NCBI RefSeq assembly: GCF_003838195.1
Contig: NZ_RCBY01000063.1
Location: forward strand, 1-34,700
Source: Okeania hirsuta
GTDB lineage: Bacteria > Cyanobacteriota > Cyanobacteriia > Cyanobacteriales > Microcoleaceae
Direction: 5' to 3'
DNA length: 34,700 nucleotides
In this document: positions 1 through 8,764 of the stretch, one piece after another
Numbering within the stretch: position 1 is the stretch's first letter
How the letters are laid out: each line of letters starts with the position of its first letter
Made by a program: the position numbers and the translations under genes
The notes under the pieces: generated by a model
Told to the model about the DNA's origin: nothing
Database searches by the model: none
The model's input: the letters and a program-made list of their open reading frames with translations, nothing else

Positions 1-108
1 GCGGTCGCCTTTAGTCCAGATGGCAAACAGATTCTCAGTGCAAGTAGAGACAGGACTTTGCGCTTGTGGGATACAGATTCGGGTACACTTATCCGTATAA
101 CAGAGTAA
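1..108 (+). CDS. WD40 repeat protein, C-terminal end only (partial)
   Basis: The frame is open from the first base and ends at TAA (106-108). The 35 residues read as one WD40 repeat: [13 protein letters not shown], then [10 protein letters not shown]40 repeats fold into a beta-propeller used as a protein-interaction platform, often in large signalling proteins of filamentous cyanobacteria. The 5' part lies outside the window. A second WD-like motif and a typical C-terminal tail survive in decayed form after the TnpB gene (1411-1590), so this stop may be the result of disruption and not the original end. The family is clear; the rest of the protein is unknown. Confidence 0.8.
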   Translation, partial: AVAFSPDGKQILSASRDRTLRLWDTDSGTLIRITE

Positions 109-245
109 TCTTGGTCTTGGAGATGACTTAAACGGCTCATCAGTTTTGAAGTTTTGTGTTTTTTCATCTACATTGACTTAATCAAAGAATAACAATACAA
201 TGCCTTAGAAAAGCATACTATTAGACAGCCTCGACTTACGCATAC

Positions 246-1328
246 ATGAAATCCATCAGAACCAAGCTCAAACTGAATAACAAACAGAAAACCCTGATGG
301 CTCAACACGCTGGTTATAGCAGATGGTGTTATAATTGGGGTTTAAATTTATGGAATGCTGCTTATAAAGATGGTTATAAACCAAATATTCGTAAGCTTAG
401 AGAAACTTTTACTAACCACACAAAACCACTTTATCCCTGGATGAAAAACTTGTCATCTAAAGTCTATCAATATGCTTTTATCAACTTGGGTGAAGCATTT
501 GAGAACTTCTTTCAAGGGTTAAGTAAATATCCAATATTTAAGAAAAAAGGTAGGTCTGATTCTTTCACAATTGATAATTCTGGAAGACCCATAGAATTAA
601 ATGGATGGAATCATAAATTACCTGTTATTGGTTGTGTCAAAACTTACGAACCTATTGAGGCAACAACTCAAAAAATAACCATTAGTAGACAAGCAGGCGA
701 TTGGTACTTAAGTTGTAGCTACGAATTTACTCCCACTCCAACACCTAAAAAAACTGAAGTTGTGGGTGTAGATTTAGGAGTAAAAACTTTAGCAACTTTA
801 AGCACAGGAGAAGTATTTGAAGGAGCTAAGTCTTACAAGAAATTTGAAAACAAACTATCTAGACTACAATACTTGAACCGCAATAAAAAAATTGGTTCAG
901 CTAATTGGAAAAAAGCACAACTGAAAATAGCAGCATTGCATAGAAGAGTAGCAAATATCCGTAAAGACACACTTCATAAATTGACAACTTACTTAGCCAA
1001 AAACCACGGCACTGTTGTCATAGAAGATTTGAACGTTCGCGGTATGTTAGCCAACCATAAACTAGCTAAATTAATAGCAGACCAAGGATTTTATGAATTT
1101 CGGAGACAGCTTAGGTACAAGTGCCAATGGTACGGTTCAGAGCTAGTAGTAGTAGATAGATTCTTTCCATCATCAAAGACTTGCTCAAACTGTGGTCATG
1201 TCCAAGATATGCCCTTAAATCAAAGGACTTATGATTGTCCAGAGTGTGGCCTGTCGATAGATAGAGATTTAAACGCCAGTATTAATTTGAGAAATGCGGT
1301 CGGCTCGATCGTAAATGCCTGTGGATGA
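246..1328 (+). CDS. tnpB: TnpB (IS200/IS605-type OrfB) RNA-guided nuclease
   Basis: 360 residues with the complete TnpB catalytic set. The RuvC-like residues are D176 in GVDLGVK, E260 in IEDLNV and D341 in DRDLNAS. A four-cysteine zinc ribbon lies between the last two (C313, C316, C331, C334). The N-terminus (IRTKLKLNNKQ) is the usual start of the family. TnpB proteins are RNA-guided DNA endonucleases that help IS200/IS605 elements persist; their guide RNA normally overlaps the 3' end of the gene. No TnpA transposase is present nearby, so movement would need one in trans. The protein stops abruptly at NACG. Family-like sequence (TDSVEAGSKHQ) continues after the stop in the +1 frame, so the C-terminus looks frameshifted although the catalytic domain is whole. 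Flanking WD40 sequence suggests insertion into or beside a WD40 gene. Confidence 0.93.
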   Translation: MKSIRTKLKLNNKQKTLMAQHAGYSRWCYNWGLNLWNAAYKDGYKPNIRKLRETFTNHTKPLYPWMKNLSSKVYQYAFINLGEAFENFFQGLSKYPIFKKKGRSDSFTIDNSGRPIELNGWNHKLPVIGCVKTYEPIEATTQKITISRQAGDWYLSCSYEFTPTPTPKKTEVVGVDLGVKTLATLSTGEVFEGAKSYKKFENKLSRLQYLNRNKKIGSANWKKAQLKIAALHRRVANIRKDTLHKLTTYLAKNHGTVVIEDLNVRGMLANHKLAKLIADQGFYEFRRQLRYKCQWYGSELVVVDRFFPSSKTCSNCGHVQDMPLNQRTYDCPECGLSIDRDLNASINLRNAVGSIVNACG

Positions 1329-1410
1329 GTAACCGCCGACGGACTCAGTAGAAGCAGGAAGTAAACATCAGATTATTACATTATGTGACTGTTTGTATCA
1401 GTTTTATAGA

Positions 1411-1590
1411 GCAGTGGGGACAAGACTTTGCATTTGTGGCGGGGTTTATATGGGTAAAATTTGTTAAAAGATGTAATCAACTACAATTTCATCCTGACCT
1501 CGTTAAACCTGAAAATAAAGATGCAGCAGAAGCTTGTCTCAAGTATGCAGGTTGGGACGATCAAACCAAAGCAGAATTTCGGGATAGATA
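1411..1590 (+). pseudogene. decayed C-terminus of a WD40 protein
   Basis: Two reading frames hold pieces of one ancestral protein. One reads DKTLHLW (about 1417-1437), the core of a WD repeat, and soon meets a stop. Another reads CNQLQFHPDLVKPE, followed by AEACLKYAGWDDQTKAEFR (about 1470-1585). Tails of this kind follow the propeller in large cyanobacterial WD40 proteins, as I recall them. No start codon or single frame joins the pieces. Together with the WD40 end at 1-108 this suggests one gene split by the TnpB element and then eroded. The link between the two ends is inference. Confidence 0.45.
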
Positions 1591-1732
1591 ACGTTTGTCT
1601 AGAGAATAAGGAAAATACCAAGATTGCTGTTATAGCATTTCCCATTAAAATGAGATACATTTACGATCCCCCTAAATCCCCCTTGAAAAGCTATCCTTTA
1701 TAAGGAACTCCTGAAACCTTTGTAGGAGGGTG

Positions 1733-1764
1733 GGAAGAGGGGGAAGAGGGGGAAGAGGGGGAAG
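1733..1764. repeat. 9-bp tandem repeat (GGAAGAGGG)
   Basis: About 3.5 perfect copies of GGAAGAGGG lie in the gap between the WD40 remnant and the Uma2 gene. A second low-complexity stretch follows at 1905-1990, with runs of C and G and the motif AGGGGGGTTAGGGGGGATC. Such motifs are widely dispersed in cyanobacterial intergenic DNA. I see no gene between 1591 and 1996. Confidence 0.8.
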
Positions 1765-1996
1765 TAAGAATTTTCTTTAAAGTCCTCAAAAAATTGTCTC
1801 ATTCAATACAATTTTCTCCGGAAAAAGCCGTTTCCAGACATACACAGAACTTGTATCTTTTGTCAAGTTTTATGTTAAGAAAGATGTTTATAAAGCATAG
1901 CTTGAAAAGGGGGACTTTGAAGGCTCCCCCCTTTTTTAAGCGGTTCCCCCCTTATGAAGGGGGGTTAGGGGGGATCTGGGGGCAGGGGGGGATATA

Positions 1997-2764
1997 TTAG
2001 ACAGAATCAGGATCGACCCCTAACTCTTTTAGTTTAGCAGCCAGACGTTCCGCTCGTTGCTGTTGTTGTTCAGCACGTTGACGTTCCTGGTCAGCACGTT
2101 GACGTTCTTGTTGGGCTACTTCTCCTGGCAATAATACCAAATTTCCTTGCTCGTCATAAAATCGTAACCACACTGCCGACTCTTGCTGAATACTCCCTTC
2201 CCAAGTACCCAACCATAACTCCAACTTCTTGCACCACAACCATCCTCGCTCGTCCGGCTGTAACTTCTGATATCTATCGTTTTCCAGAGACCATCCCTCT
2301 AATGATTTCCGATCAAATGGATTAAAGATGAAATAATATGGAGTACGGAATGTTCCCTCGTAAATATCCTTTTTTTTACCAATGTCTACACTAGCAGTTG
2401 AAGGAGATGTGAGTTCAACTATCACATCTGGATAACGACCTTCTTCTTCCCAAACTACCCATCCTTGACGATCTGTCTTGCCATCAACATCCAAAACCAC
2501 AAAGAAATCAGGACCTTTGTAATCACGATTTCTCGCTTGAGCGCTACTATAATAAATAAACATATTGCCACCAGCAAAAAAGTCGTTGCGGTCTGACCAA
2601 TGTTGATACAAAGAATCTATCAGAAGATTCATGGCAATACGGTGACGTTTGCTTTCCAAGAGTTCTCCATCATCAAAGATTAAGTCTGTAGGTGGCATGG
2701 GTGGTTCCCAGTCGGGAGTTACTTCGGTGAGTAACTCGGTTTTGGGAGATGTTTCTGTAGTCAT
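1997..2764 (-). CDS. Uma2 family protein (PD-(D/E)XK nuclease fold, DUF820)
   Basis: 255 residues. The core carries the family signature: GPDFFVVLDV (D86), then PDVIVELTSPST (E117), then DIGKKKDIY (K130-132) and YYFIFNP. These correspond to the D, E-x and K positions of the PD-(D/E)XK fold. Uma2 proteins are present in dozens of copies in many cyanobacterial genomes, and their biological role is not established. The C-terminal 40 residues form a charged coiled coil with a repeated QERQRA unit, common in the long members. The gene stands alone, with a hairpin repeat upstream and GC-rich repeats downstream. Family confidence is high; nuclease activity is an inference from the fold. Confidence 0.93.
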   Translation of the reverse strand: MTTETSPKTELLTEVTPDWEPPMPPTDLIFDDGELLESKRHRIAMNLLIDSLYQHWSDRNDFFAGGNMFIYYSSAQARNRDYKGPDFFVVLDVDGKTDRQGWVVWEEEGRYPDVIVELTSPSTASVDIGKKKDIYEGTFRTPYYFIFNPFDRKSLEGWSLENDRYQKLQPDERGWLWCKKLELWLGTWEGSIQQESAVWLRFYDEQGNLVLLPGEVAQQERQRADQERQRAEQQQQRAERLAAKLKELGVDPDSV

Positions 2765-2882
2765 TGTTCGCCCCCTCCGATCATGTTTTCATTTTTTTAG
2801 AGTAGCATGGATGAAATAATATCAGGACTGACGCAACGCACCCTAATGGACTGACACACCTTAAATGGTGCATTAGGAAAAA

Positions 2883-3040
2883 ATTCTCAAACCTTGCTAT
2901 AATAAGAATTATACGAAAAAAGCACTCTGCACAGTTTTAGCTGTGTCAGTCTACTTTTTTCGTATAATTCTCAAACCTTGCTATAATAAGAATTATACGA
3001 AAAAAGCACTCTGCACAGTTTTAGCTGTGTCAGTCTACTA
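2883..3040. repeat. tandem duplication of a 74-bp unit forming a long hairpin
   Basis: Two identical 74-bp copies (2883-2956 and 2967-3040) are separated by 10 bp. Within the first unit an 18-bp arm, AGAATTATACGAAAAAAG (2906-2923), is perfectly complemented at 2955-2972, which spans the spacer and the start of copy two. The loop holds a smaller hairpin (CACAG...CTGTG). Each unit also contains TATAAT, which could act as a -10 box for the toxin-antitoxin pair that starts at 3088. The block looks like a miniature inverted-repeat element duplicated by slippage. Confidence 0.85.
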
Positions 3041-3087
3041 CTAAACTCTGATGGTTCAAGAGGATTATTACAGCAGATAATTACAAT

Positions 3088-3345
3088 ATGGAACAACTCA
3101 CTGTCGATCAATTTGGTCGTATCGAAATCCCTGAAAAAATACGCCAGCAATTAGGAATTAACAATCAAACTAAGTTATCCTTAAAAGTTGAAAATGGTCA
3201 ACTTATTCTTCAACCCTTAGAACCAGAATTAGAAACCTACTATGAAGATGGAATATTAGTCTTTAAAGCTGAACCGATATGTAATACAGAAACAATCATT
3301 GATGAACTGAGAACAGAAAGAATTAATGAATTAACATCGTGGTAA
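3088..3345 (+). CDS. AbrB/MazE-like antitoxin
   Basis: 85 residues. The first 45 form a SpoVT/AbrB swapped-hairpin DNA-binding domain: LTVDQFGRIEIPEKIRQQLG, then LSLKVENGQLILQP. The acidic C-terminus (residues 47-85) would wrap the toxin. Its stop codon overlaps the start of the PIN-domain gene by 7 bases, the usual arrangement for translational coupling of an antitoxin with its toxin. In this class the antitoxin, alone or with toxin, represses its own promoter, which should lie in the duplicated hairpin DNA just upstream. Assignment is by motif and context. Confidence 0.9.
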   Translation: MEQLTVDQFGRIEIPEKIRQQLGINNQTKLSLKVENGQLILQPLEPELETYYEDGILVFKAEPICNTETIIDELRTERINELTSW

Positions 3346-3776
3346 AAGCTTTATTTGATACAAGTGTTTTAGTCACTGCATTATGGACTAATCATCCTAA
3401 ACATTCAGCTTGTCTTTCACGATTAAAAAAAGTTAAATCTGGAAATATTCAAGGAATAATTTGCACTCATACTTTGGCAGAACTCTATTCCGTTTTAACT
3501 CGCCTTCCGATAAAACCTGCTGTTTCCCCAAAACTTGCACAACAATTAATCAGAGAAAATTTAGCAGAATTTGAAGTGATTTCTCTCTCTACTGAAGATT
3601 ATCAAACTGTTATTAATAAAATGGTAAATTTGAATTTAACAGGAGGTGGAATTTACGATGGTTTAATTGCTCAAGTTGTTTTTAAAGTAGAGGTAGATCG
3701 GTTACTTACTTTAAATCCTAACCATTTCATACGTCTTGGTGAAGAAGTAGCAAAATTAGTAGAAGTACCGACATAA
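3339..3776 (+). CDS. PIN-domain toxin (VapC-like ribonuclease)
   Basis: 145 residues starting at GTG within the antitoxin's last codons. PIN-domain acidic residues are in place: D7 (LFDTS), E48 (LAEL) and D107 (IYDGLIA), followed by LTLNPNHF, the family's usual C-terminal motif. PIN toxins of VapBC pairs are magnesium-dependent RNases that cut tRNA or rRNA and stop translation. The overlap with an AbrB-type antitoxin supports a complete, probably active module. No other start codon keeps the N-terminal aspartate, so GTG at 3339 is preferred. The RNA target cannot be predicted. Confidence 0.92.
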   Translation: MVKALFDTSVLVTALWTNHPKHSACLSRLKKVKSGNIQGIICTHTLAELYSVLTRLPIKPAVSPKLAQQLIRENLAEFEVISLSTEDYQTVINKMVNLNLTGGGIYDGLIAQVVFKVEVDRLLTLNPNHFIRLGEEVAKLVEVPT

Positions 3777-3853
3777 AATTTACAGCGATCGCATAATATT
3801 GTTAGCCCCCTATTTTATGCTTTCATTTTTTTAGAGTAGCATGAATTAAATAA

Positions 3854-3972
3854 TCAGGACTTACGCATGAAGTACAAAAAATTAGGATTTGAGATTGCTT
3901 TCCGTCCCGGAATGCTCCGCAAACCCTGTGGGTTGCAATGACGAAAATACGTTGCAGGTGCGTAAGTTCTGA
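3854..3972. mobile_element. MITE, TCAGGACTTACGCA family, copy 1
   Basis: Left end TCAGGACTTACGCA (3854-3867) is repeated in inverse orientation at 3959-3972 with one mismatch. TAA flanks both ends, compatible with a short target duplication. There is no coding capacity. The interior holds the dispersed motif GGAATGCTCCGCAAAC. Two more copies occur at 6083-6176 and 14497-14589. Confidence 0.75.
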
Positions 3973-3992
3973 TAATATTATGTCCAGTTAAA

Positions 3993-4251
<259 letters not shown>

Positions 4252-4356
4252 AATAGTTTAAATCAACGGTAATAGGCGATCGCTCTCTACGCATTTGGGC
4301 ATCTAAAACTCACTTAGAGATTACTTTTAACTTTTGACTTGCGCGTAGCGCTATAC

Positions 4357-5829
4357 CTATTTTTTGAACAAATAAACATCATCCCGTTCGTAACTAAGCT
4401 GAAATTCTGAATTAACTTTGAGTTTATCTACTAATTTTTCTGAATATTCCTGACTACTTTTCCACCCTGGATGACGTACATTTACCAATACATAATCATA
4501 CTCAACTAATGCTTCATTTGTTGGTAATTCATCTTCTTCAACAATTAACTTAATAAACTTACGATGAGTTAAATGAGGCGTAATTTCAGAAGTAGTAAAA
4601 ACACCGCCTTTTGTATTCACTAAAGCAACTGCTTCTCGTGCTGCTTGCCAAGTATCTAGATAATCTAAATAAATAGACCAAAAATACCCATATTTAGCCA
4701 AAGCTAAAAATCCGATGCAAGACCAAATAATAATAAATTTTGGTAAGCGATCGCCAACTATTGTAGATATATTTTCAGCTTTATCTGTTTGAGGTTTGCG
4801 TAAATTCCACAACCAATACCATAAACCACATTTTCCATCAGCAATAGTATAAATTACAGCCATTAATAAAAAAGGTAATATTGGCAAAGAATACTGATGA
4901 ATTAAATCTCTTTGAGCATCAATTTTAGATAAAATATTCATCGCCAAAACGGGATAAGCTGCTATTAAAGGAGTTAAATATTTAGGAGCAAGCCACCAAA
5001 TTACGGGCAGATTTAGTAATAGTAAATATTCTAGAGTTTTCAGTGAAATTAATTTACCAAACACCAGTTCTGGTCTTAAAAATATATTCAGTAAAATTTC
5101 TTGTATAGAGCCACCTAAATATTGATAACGTCCGACTCCTCCTGGTGGTTGACCATCTTTAAAATAAGGTATTAGTACTTGAGTAGCAATAATAAACCAA
5201 GCTACACCAGCAAATAAAGCTATTGCTCCGCACAGTCGTTTTTTTTCATAGAAATATAACCAAAAACCCATTCCAGCAATAGGTAAAGATAAAGCATCTT
5301 TACAACCTAAAACCCAAATAATAGCTATACAAAACCAAAAAGTTTTATCTAATTTTGCTGCTAAAATTGCTCCTAACATTGCTGGCAATGCCATTACTTC
5401 TGGATGAAAATCAAATAAATTGAGATTGAACACTACTGGGTATAATAAATAAACTATTACCATAGCAAAAGCAAGTTTTTTATTTAAGCCAGAATGACGC
5501 GCTAAACTCCAGGTAGGTATTGTTCCTATTGCTAAACAAATGGCTTGTATTAGTAATAACCAATAAACTGAAGGATAAATTTTATAAAGTAATGCTACAG
5601 GGTACATTGACCAAGCAGCATGATTACCTAAATGATGTACTTCTAAGAAGGAAGAAATAGGGGGTAAACCTTGACTAATTAAATAAGTAACTTGGTCATA
5701 AATTCCCATTTCAAAAGCCGTAGATTGAAACAATAAATGACGTATGCTGCTACAGATAAATAAAATTATGGCAGCAATTATGGTTATTGTAGAGAGAGGA
5801 GCAGATTTTAGTTGTTTGACAATTAGCAT
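4357..5829 (-). CDS. DUF2079 multi-pass membrane protein (paralogue 1)
   Basis: 490 residues with about ten hydrophobic segments. The DUF2079 signature is present near the N-terminus: FEMGIYDQVTYLISQG, then HHLGNHAAW, then FNLNLFDFHPEVMALPA. The family resembles GT-C type glycosyltransferases: an acidic residue in the first loop (GIYD) followed by many TM helices suggests transfer of sugar from a lipid carrier, but no activity is established. The C-terminal part after the last TM (VEYDYVLVNVRHPGW...YERDDVYLFKK) is soluble. A second copy with the same motifs lies directly upstream on the same strand (6502-8145), so the pair probably arose by tandem duplication. The DNA just before the ATG is filled with GGAAGAA repeats. 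Confidence 0.9.
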   Translation of the reverse strand: MLIVKQLKSAPLSTITIIAAIILFICSSIRHLLFQSTAFEMGIYDQVTYLISQGLPPISSFLEVHHLGNHAAWSMYPVALLYKIYPSVYWLLLIQAICLAIGTIPTWSLARHSGLNKKLAFAMVIVYLLYPVVFNLNLFDFHPEVMALPAMLGAILAAKLDKTFWFCIAIIWVLGCKDALSLPIAGMGFWLYFYEKKRLCGAIALFAGVAWFIIATQVLIPYFKDGQPPGGVGRYQYLGGSIQEILLNIFLRPELVFGKLISLKTLEYLLLLNLPVIWWLAPKYLTPLIAAYPVLAMNILSKIDAQRDLIHQYSLPILPFLLMAVIYTIADGKCGLWYWLWNLRKPQTDKAENISTIVGDRLPKFIIIWSCIGFLALAKYGYFWSIYLDYLDTWQAAREAVALVNTKGGVFTTSEITPHLTHRKFIKLIVEEDELPTNEALVEYDYVLVNVRHPGWKSSQEYSEKLVDKLKVNSEFQLSYERDDVYLFKK

Positions 5830-5831
5830 TT

Positions 5832-6083
5832 TAGAAGGAAGAAAGAAGAAGGAAGAAGGAAGAAAATTTTGGCAACTGAGTCTGACAAGGAAGGAAGAAG
5901 GAAGAAAGAAGAAGGAAGCAAATTTTGGCAGCTAAGTCTGACTATTGACAGCATTAAGTAATATTTGCTAACTATACTTCTATTTAGAAGTAAAAAGGAA
6001 GAAAGAATAAGTAAGCAAATTTTTAGCAACTGAGTCTGACTGTGATAACATTAAGTAATATTTGCTGACTATACTTCTATTTA
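5832..6083. repeat. GGAAGAA repeats and a duplicated about 97-bp block
   Basis: Tandem GGAAGAA-type repeats fill about 5833-5862 and 5888-5917. A block starting at GCAAATTTT and ending at TATACTTCTATTTA is present twice (5918-5986 and 6015-6083) with few differences, and its first 23 bases occur a third time at 5864-5886. This separates the two DUF2079 genes and must hold any promoter of the downstream one. Confidence 0.8.
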
Positions 6084-6176
6084 CAGGACTTACGCAAAGA
6101 CACTACATATACTAGATAAAAACTATAGCACTATGGTACATATAGTGTTTTTACCATAAAAATGCGTAAGTTCTGA
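6083..6176. mobile_element. MITE, TCAGGACTTACGCA family, copy 2
   Basis: ACAGGACTTACGCA at the left (6083-6096) is complemented by TGCGTAAGTTCTGA at 6163-6176. The size matches copy 3 at 14497-14589, which lies in the opposite orientation judging by the shared CTTACGCAAAGRCACTA end. Downstream, GGGAGCATCTTGCTCCC (6246-6262) is a dispersed hairpin also found inverted at 17414-17430. Confidence 0.75.
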
Positions 6177-6319
6177 TGTAGAGATTTTTTGCCATTCAAG
6201 TAATGGTGGTCTATTGTAATTATTTTGGTCAAGGACAAAAGCAGTGGGAGCATCTTGCTCCCATGAAACGCCGTTGTTCATCTACATATACCATTACTAT
6301 GCAGAACTATCGCCATTGA

Positions 6320-6544
6320 TTTAGACTTACTATATTTAGTATTTATTATGCAATTGAAGAATGTTATACTGTTTCTCAAAAAATATCTTTACTTCATACT
6401 ATTTCTGCGAGGTTTACTGTCTATTCTCACGATCGAAAAGAAGTTTTCAATAATGTCCGACAGACCGCCCATAATCAACTTATTATCTCTCTTAACCTCC
6501 ATCAAAAAGGGAAATTATTTAACATTTTGATTGCGGGTAATTGA
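6320..6544 (+). pseudogene. possible C-terminal gene remnant, unknown
   Basis: A frame without start codon stays open for 74 codons in AT-rich DNA and has protein-like composition (YYAIEECYTVSQ, RFTVYSHDRKEVFNNVRQ, LIISLNLHQKGKLFN). I do not recognise the family. It overlaps, on the opposite strand, the anomalous tail of the DUF2079 gene. It could be the end of a lost gene or simply chance. Confidence 0.25.
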
Positions 6545-8145
6545 CCGATAACTGGTAACTGAAATGACGAAGTAAATGATAGTTTGACAATACTTAAATT
6601 TTTCATATTTCTTCCTTCTTCCTTCTTCCTTCTTCCTTCTTTCCTTTGAAATACCAGTACATCATTTTCTTGATAATTTAATTCCCATTCTTGGTTATTT
6701 TGGAGATTTTTAGAAAGGATAATACCTGCCTCCTCAGTATCTGGCCAAGGATGACGTAAATTCAGAACTACATAATCAAATTCATCTAAATTATCTGGCT
6801 TTGTTTGATTTAATAATTTTACTGTTGAACGATGAGTAAAATGGGGTGCTAATCTATTATCTGTAAGTACCCCTCCTTCAGTTTTGACATAAGTAATTGC
6901 ATTCCTTGTGGCTTGCCAAGTATCCAAACTCTGCCAATATAAAAATAAATCTGCTACATTCCCTAGCAATAAAAACATTAAAACAGACCACAAAATAATC
7001 ATTTTAGGAGCTTGAAAATTTGGTACTGATAATCTCAGATTAAACTTAGGAATTTCTAACTCTCTTTTCCCAGATAAATTTAATGAAATATCATTTTCTT
7101 CAGCTTTTGAAGCTGCTGCTAAACAAGAAATTACTGCTAATAATAAAAAAGCGATCGCTGGCAAGGAATATTGATAATTTAAACTTCTTTGAAATGATAC
7201 TTCAGACAACACATTCAACACAATTGTGGGAATAGTTGGAATGAGAGGGATAAGATGAGGCAAAATAGTCTGATTTGTCTGAAGTAGAGGAAATATTCCC
7301 CAAGTTACAGGTAACAATAACAGACAAATATATTTGATAGTCTCAAAAGATAATATCTTCCCTAACACTACTCCTGGTTGTAGCAAAATATTAATCATAA
7401 TTCCCACAACAGAATCTCCCAGATAACTATAACGCCCTACTCCAGCTACTTCTCCACCACTGAAAAAAGGAATAATTCCTTGAGTGACAACCACAAACCA
7501 AAAAATACCTAAACAAAGAGCAACTAAACCACAAAACTTCCGCCTTTCAAAAGTTAGTAACCAAACACCCATAAAAACTACAGTTAATGATAAAACTGCC
7601 TTGCAACCTAACACCCAAATAATTGCCAGACAAAACCAGAAAATACGTTGCAGTCTAGCAGCTAAAATAGCAACTAAAATAGCAGGTAATGCCATAACTT
7701 CTGGGTGAAAATCAAATAAATTAATATTAAAAACTACTGGGTAAAAGAGATAAGAAAAAGCGATCGCTACTGCTTGTCCTTGATTTAAACTTGCCTGTTT
7801 GGCCAAACACCAAGTAGGCCACGCTCCCAAGGCCAAACATATAGCTTGTACTAAAAGTAGCCAGTGTACATTAGGATAAATCAGATACAATAATCCCAGA
7901 GGATAAACTGCCCAAGCAGCATGATTCCCCAGATGGTGATACCCCAAAAAAGAAGAAATGGGAGATTCTCCTTGACTAATCAAATATACAACTTGGTCAT
8001 AAATACCTAAGTCAAAACCAGTAGAATAGAACAATGCGTGGCGTAAACTACTACACAGAAAGAAAATCAAAGCTGCAACAATTATTATCCTACTCACAAC
8101 AGGTGGTGGAAAAAGCATCATATTTTTAAATCCCACATTCCGCAA
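6502..8145 (-). CDS. DUF2079 multi-pass membrane protein (paralogue 2, extended tail)
   Basis: 547 residues, closely related to the gene at 4357-5829. It shares FDLGIYDQVVYLISQG, YHHLGNHAAW and NINLFDFHPEVMALPA, plus the soluble end (FDYVVLNLRHPW...ENDVLVFQ). The paralogue stops two residues after the matching point. Here the frame runs on through RKEGRRKKEEGR, which is translated GGAAGAA-type repeat (about 6606-6645), and then about 35 residues of unrelated sequence. The tail therefore looks acquired by insertion or growth of a tandem repeat at the old stop codon. Membrane topology and the acidic GIYD loop suggest a GT-C-like role in cell-envelope glycosylation, which is inference. Start codon: the first ATG is used; internal ATGs at codons 9 and 10 are also possible. 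Confidence 0.9.
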   Translation of the reverse strand: MRNVGFKNMMLFPPPVVSRIIIVAALIFFLCSSLRHALFYSTGFDLGIYDQVVYLISQGESPISSFLGYHHLGNHAAWAVYPLGLLYLIYPNVHWLLLVQAICLALGAWPTWCLAKQASLNQGQAVAIAFSYLFYPVVFNINLFDFHPEVMALPAILVAILAARLQRIFWFCLAIIWVLGCKAVLSLTVVFMGVWLLTFERRKFCGLVALCLGIFWFVVVTQGIIPFFSGGEVAGVGRYSYLGDSVVGIMINILLQPGVVLGKILSFETIKYICLLLLPVTWGIFPLLQTNQTILPHLIPLIPTIPTIVLNVLSEVSFQRSLNYQYSLPAIAFLLLAVISCLAAASKAEENDISLNLSGKRELEIPKFNLRLSVPNFQAPKMIILWSVLMFLLLGNVADLFLYWQSLDTWQATRNAITYVKTEGGVLTDNRLAPHFTHRSTVKLLNQTKPDNLDEFDYVVLNLRHPWPDTEEAGIILSKNLQNNQEWELNYQENDVLVFQRKEGRRKKEEGRNMKNLSIVKLSFTSSFQLPVIGQLPAIKMLNNFPF

Positions 8146-8237
8146 GTCAATTTGTCAAATAAAAAGTAGCACAAAGGACAAAAACTAGCGATTCTCTAAG
8201 TATTTATATCGCGTAAATTATCTTTATTGGCCTTTTT

Positions 8238-8441
8238 CAACAATTAATAATGAATAATGAATAATGAATAATTACCTCTCCTTGAAAAGAAGAGGATTGA
8301 CAAATTCATGAAAATTTTTTTTCACAGGAGTCGATTGGATATGGCGAGGAGACCTCGCCATCCCATCCTACGGAATGCTGCGCAAACGACCGCTTATTAT
8401 CCCCTTAAAAGGGGAGGCGCATACCCACAATTTTTCGGTAA
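8238..8441. repeat. dispersed repeat, AACAATTAATAAT...TTCGGTAA family, copy 1
   Basis: Starts CAACAATTAATAAT, contains CCTCTCCTTGAAAAGAAGAGG and the palindrome CCCCTTAAAAGGGG (8401-8414), and ends TTTTTCGGTAA. The same order of motifs is found at 28783-28905 and 32629-32742. This copy also holds the motif GGAATGCTGCGCAAAC. No gene is seen between 8146 and 8764. Confidence 0.7.
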
Positions 8442-8764
8442 GAGTCAAATTATCAAGAAAATATTAAGTATAAATAATGAATTTATTTTGAGTTATTGGC
8501 GACTACTACTCTCTCCTGACTGTACGTCGCCAATTTGACAGCTTTCTTACCTGACTACTTATCTTTATATACTAGGTTTTGAAGTGCGGAATGTAAGTTA
8601 AATCTTATTTTTTCGCTCTTTTTCAACAAGTATTCCCATGATTTTTTTACTAATGTTTTGAACAGGTTATACCAATTTGAAAAAATAATTTTACAAATAG
8701 TTTCAAACTCTATAAAATCTTAATGCATGACTTTTGACTTCCTCCCAAAGGGGGTGAAACGGTA

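Noticed and set aside
5744-6029. Short open frames on both strands upstream of the first DUF2079 gene
   Set aside because: They are translations of GGAAGAA repeats and overlap the start of a real gene.
8308-8538. 76-codon plus-strand open frame
   Set aside because: It lies over the dispersed TTCGGTAA-type repeat and a REP motif, and its composition is not protein-like.
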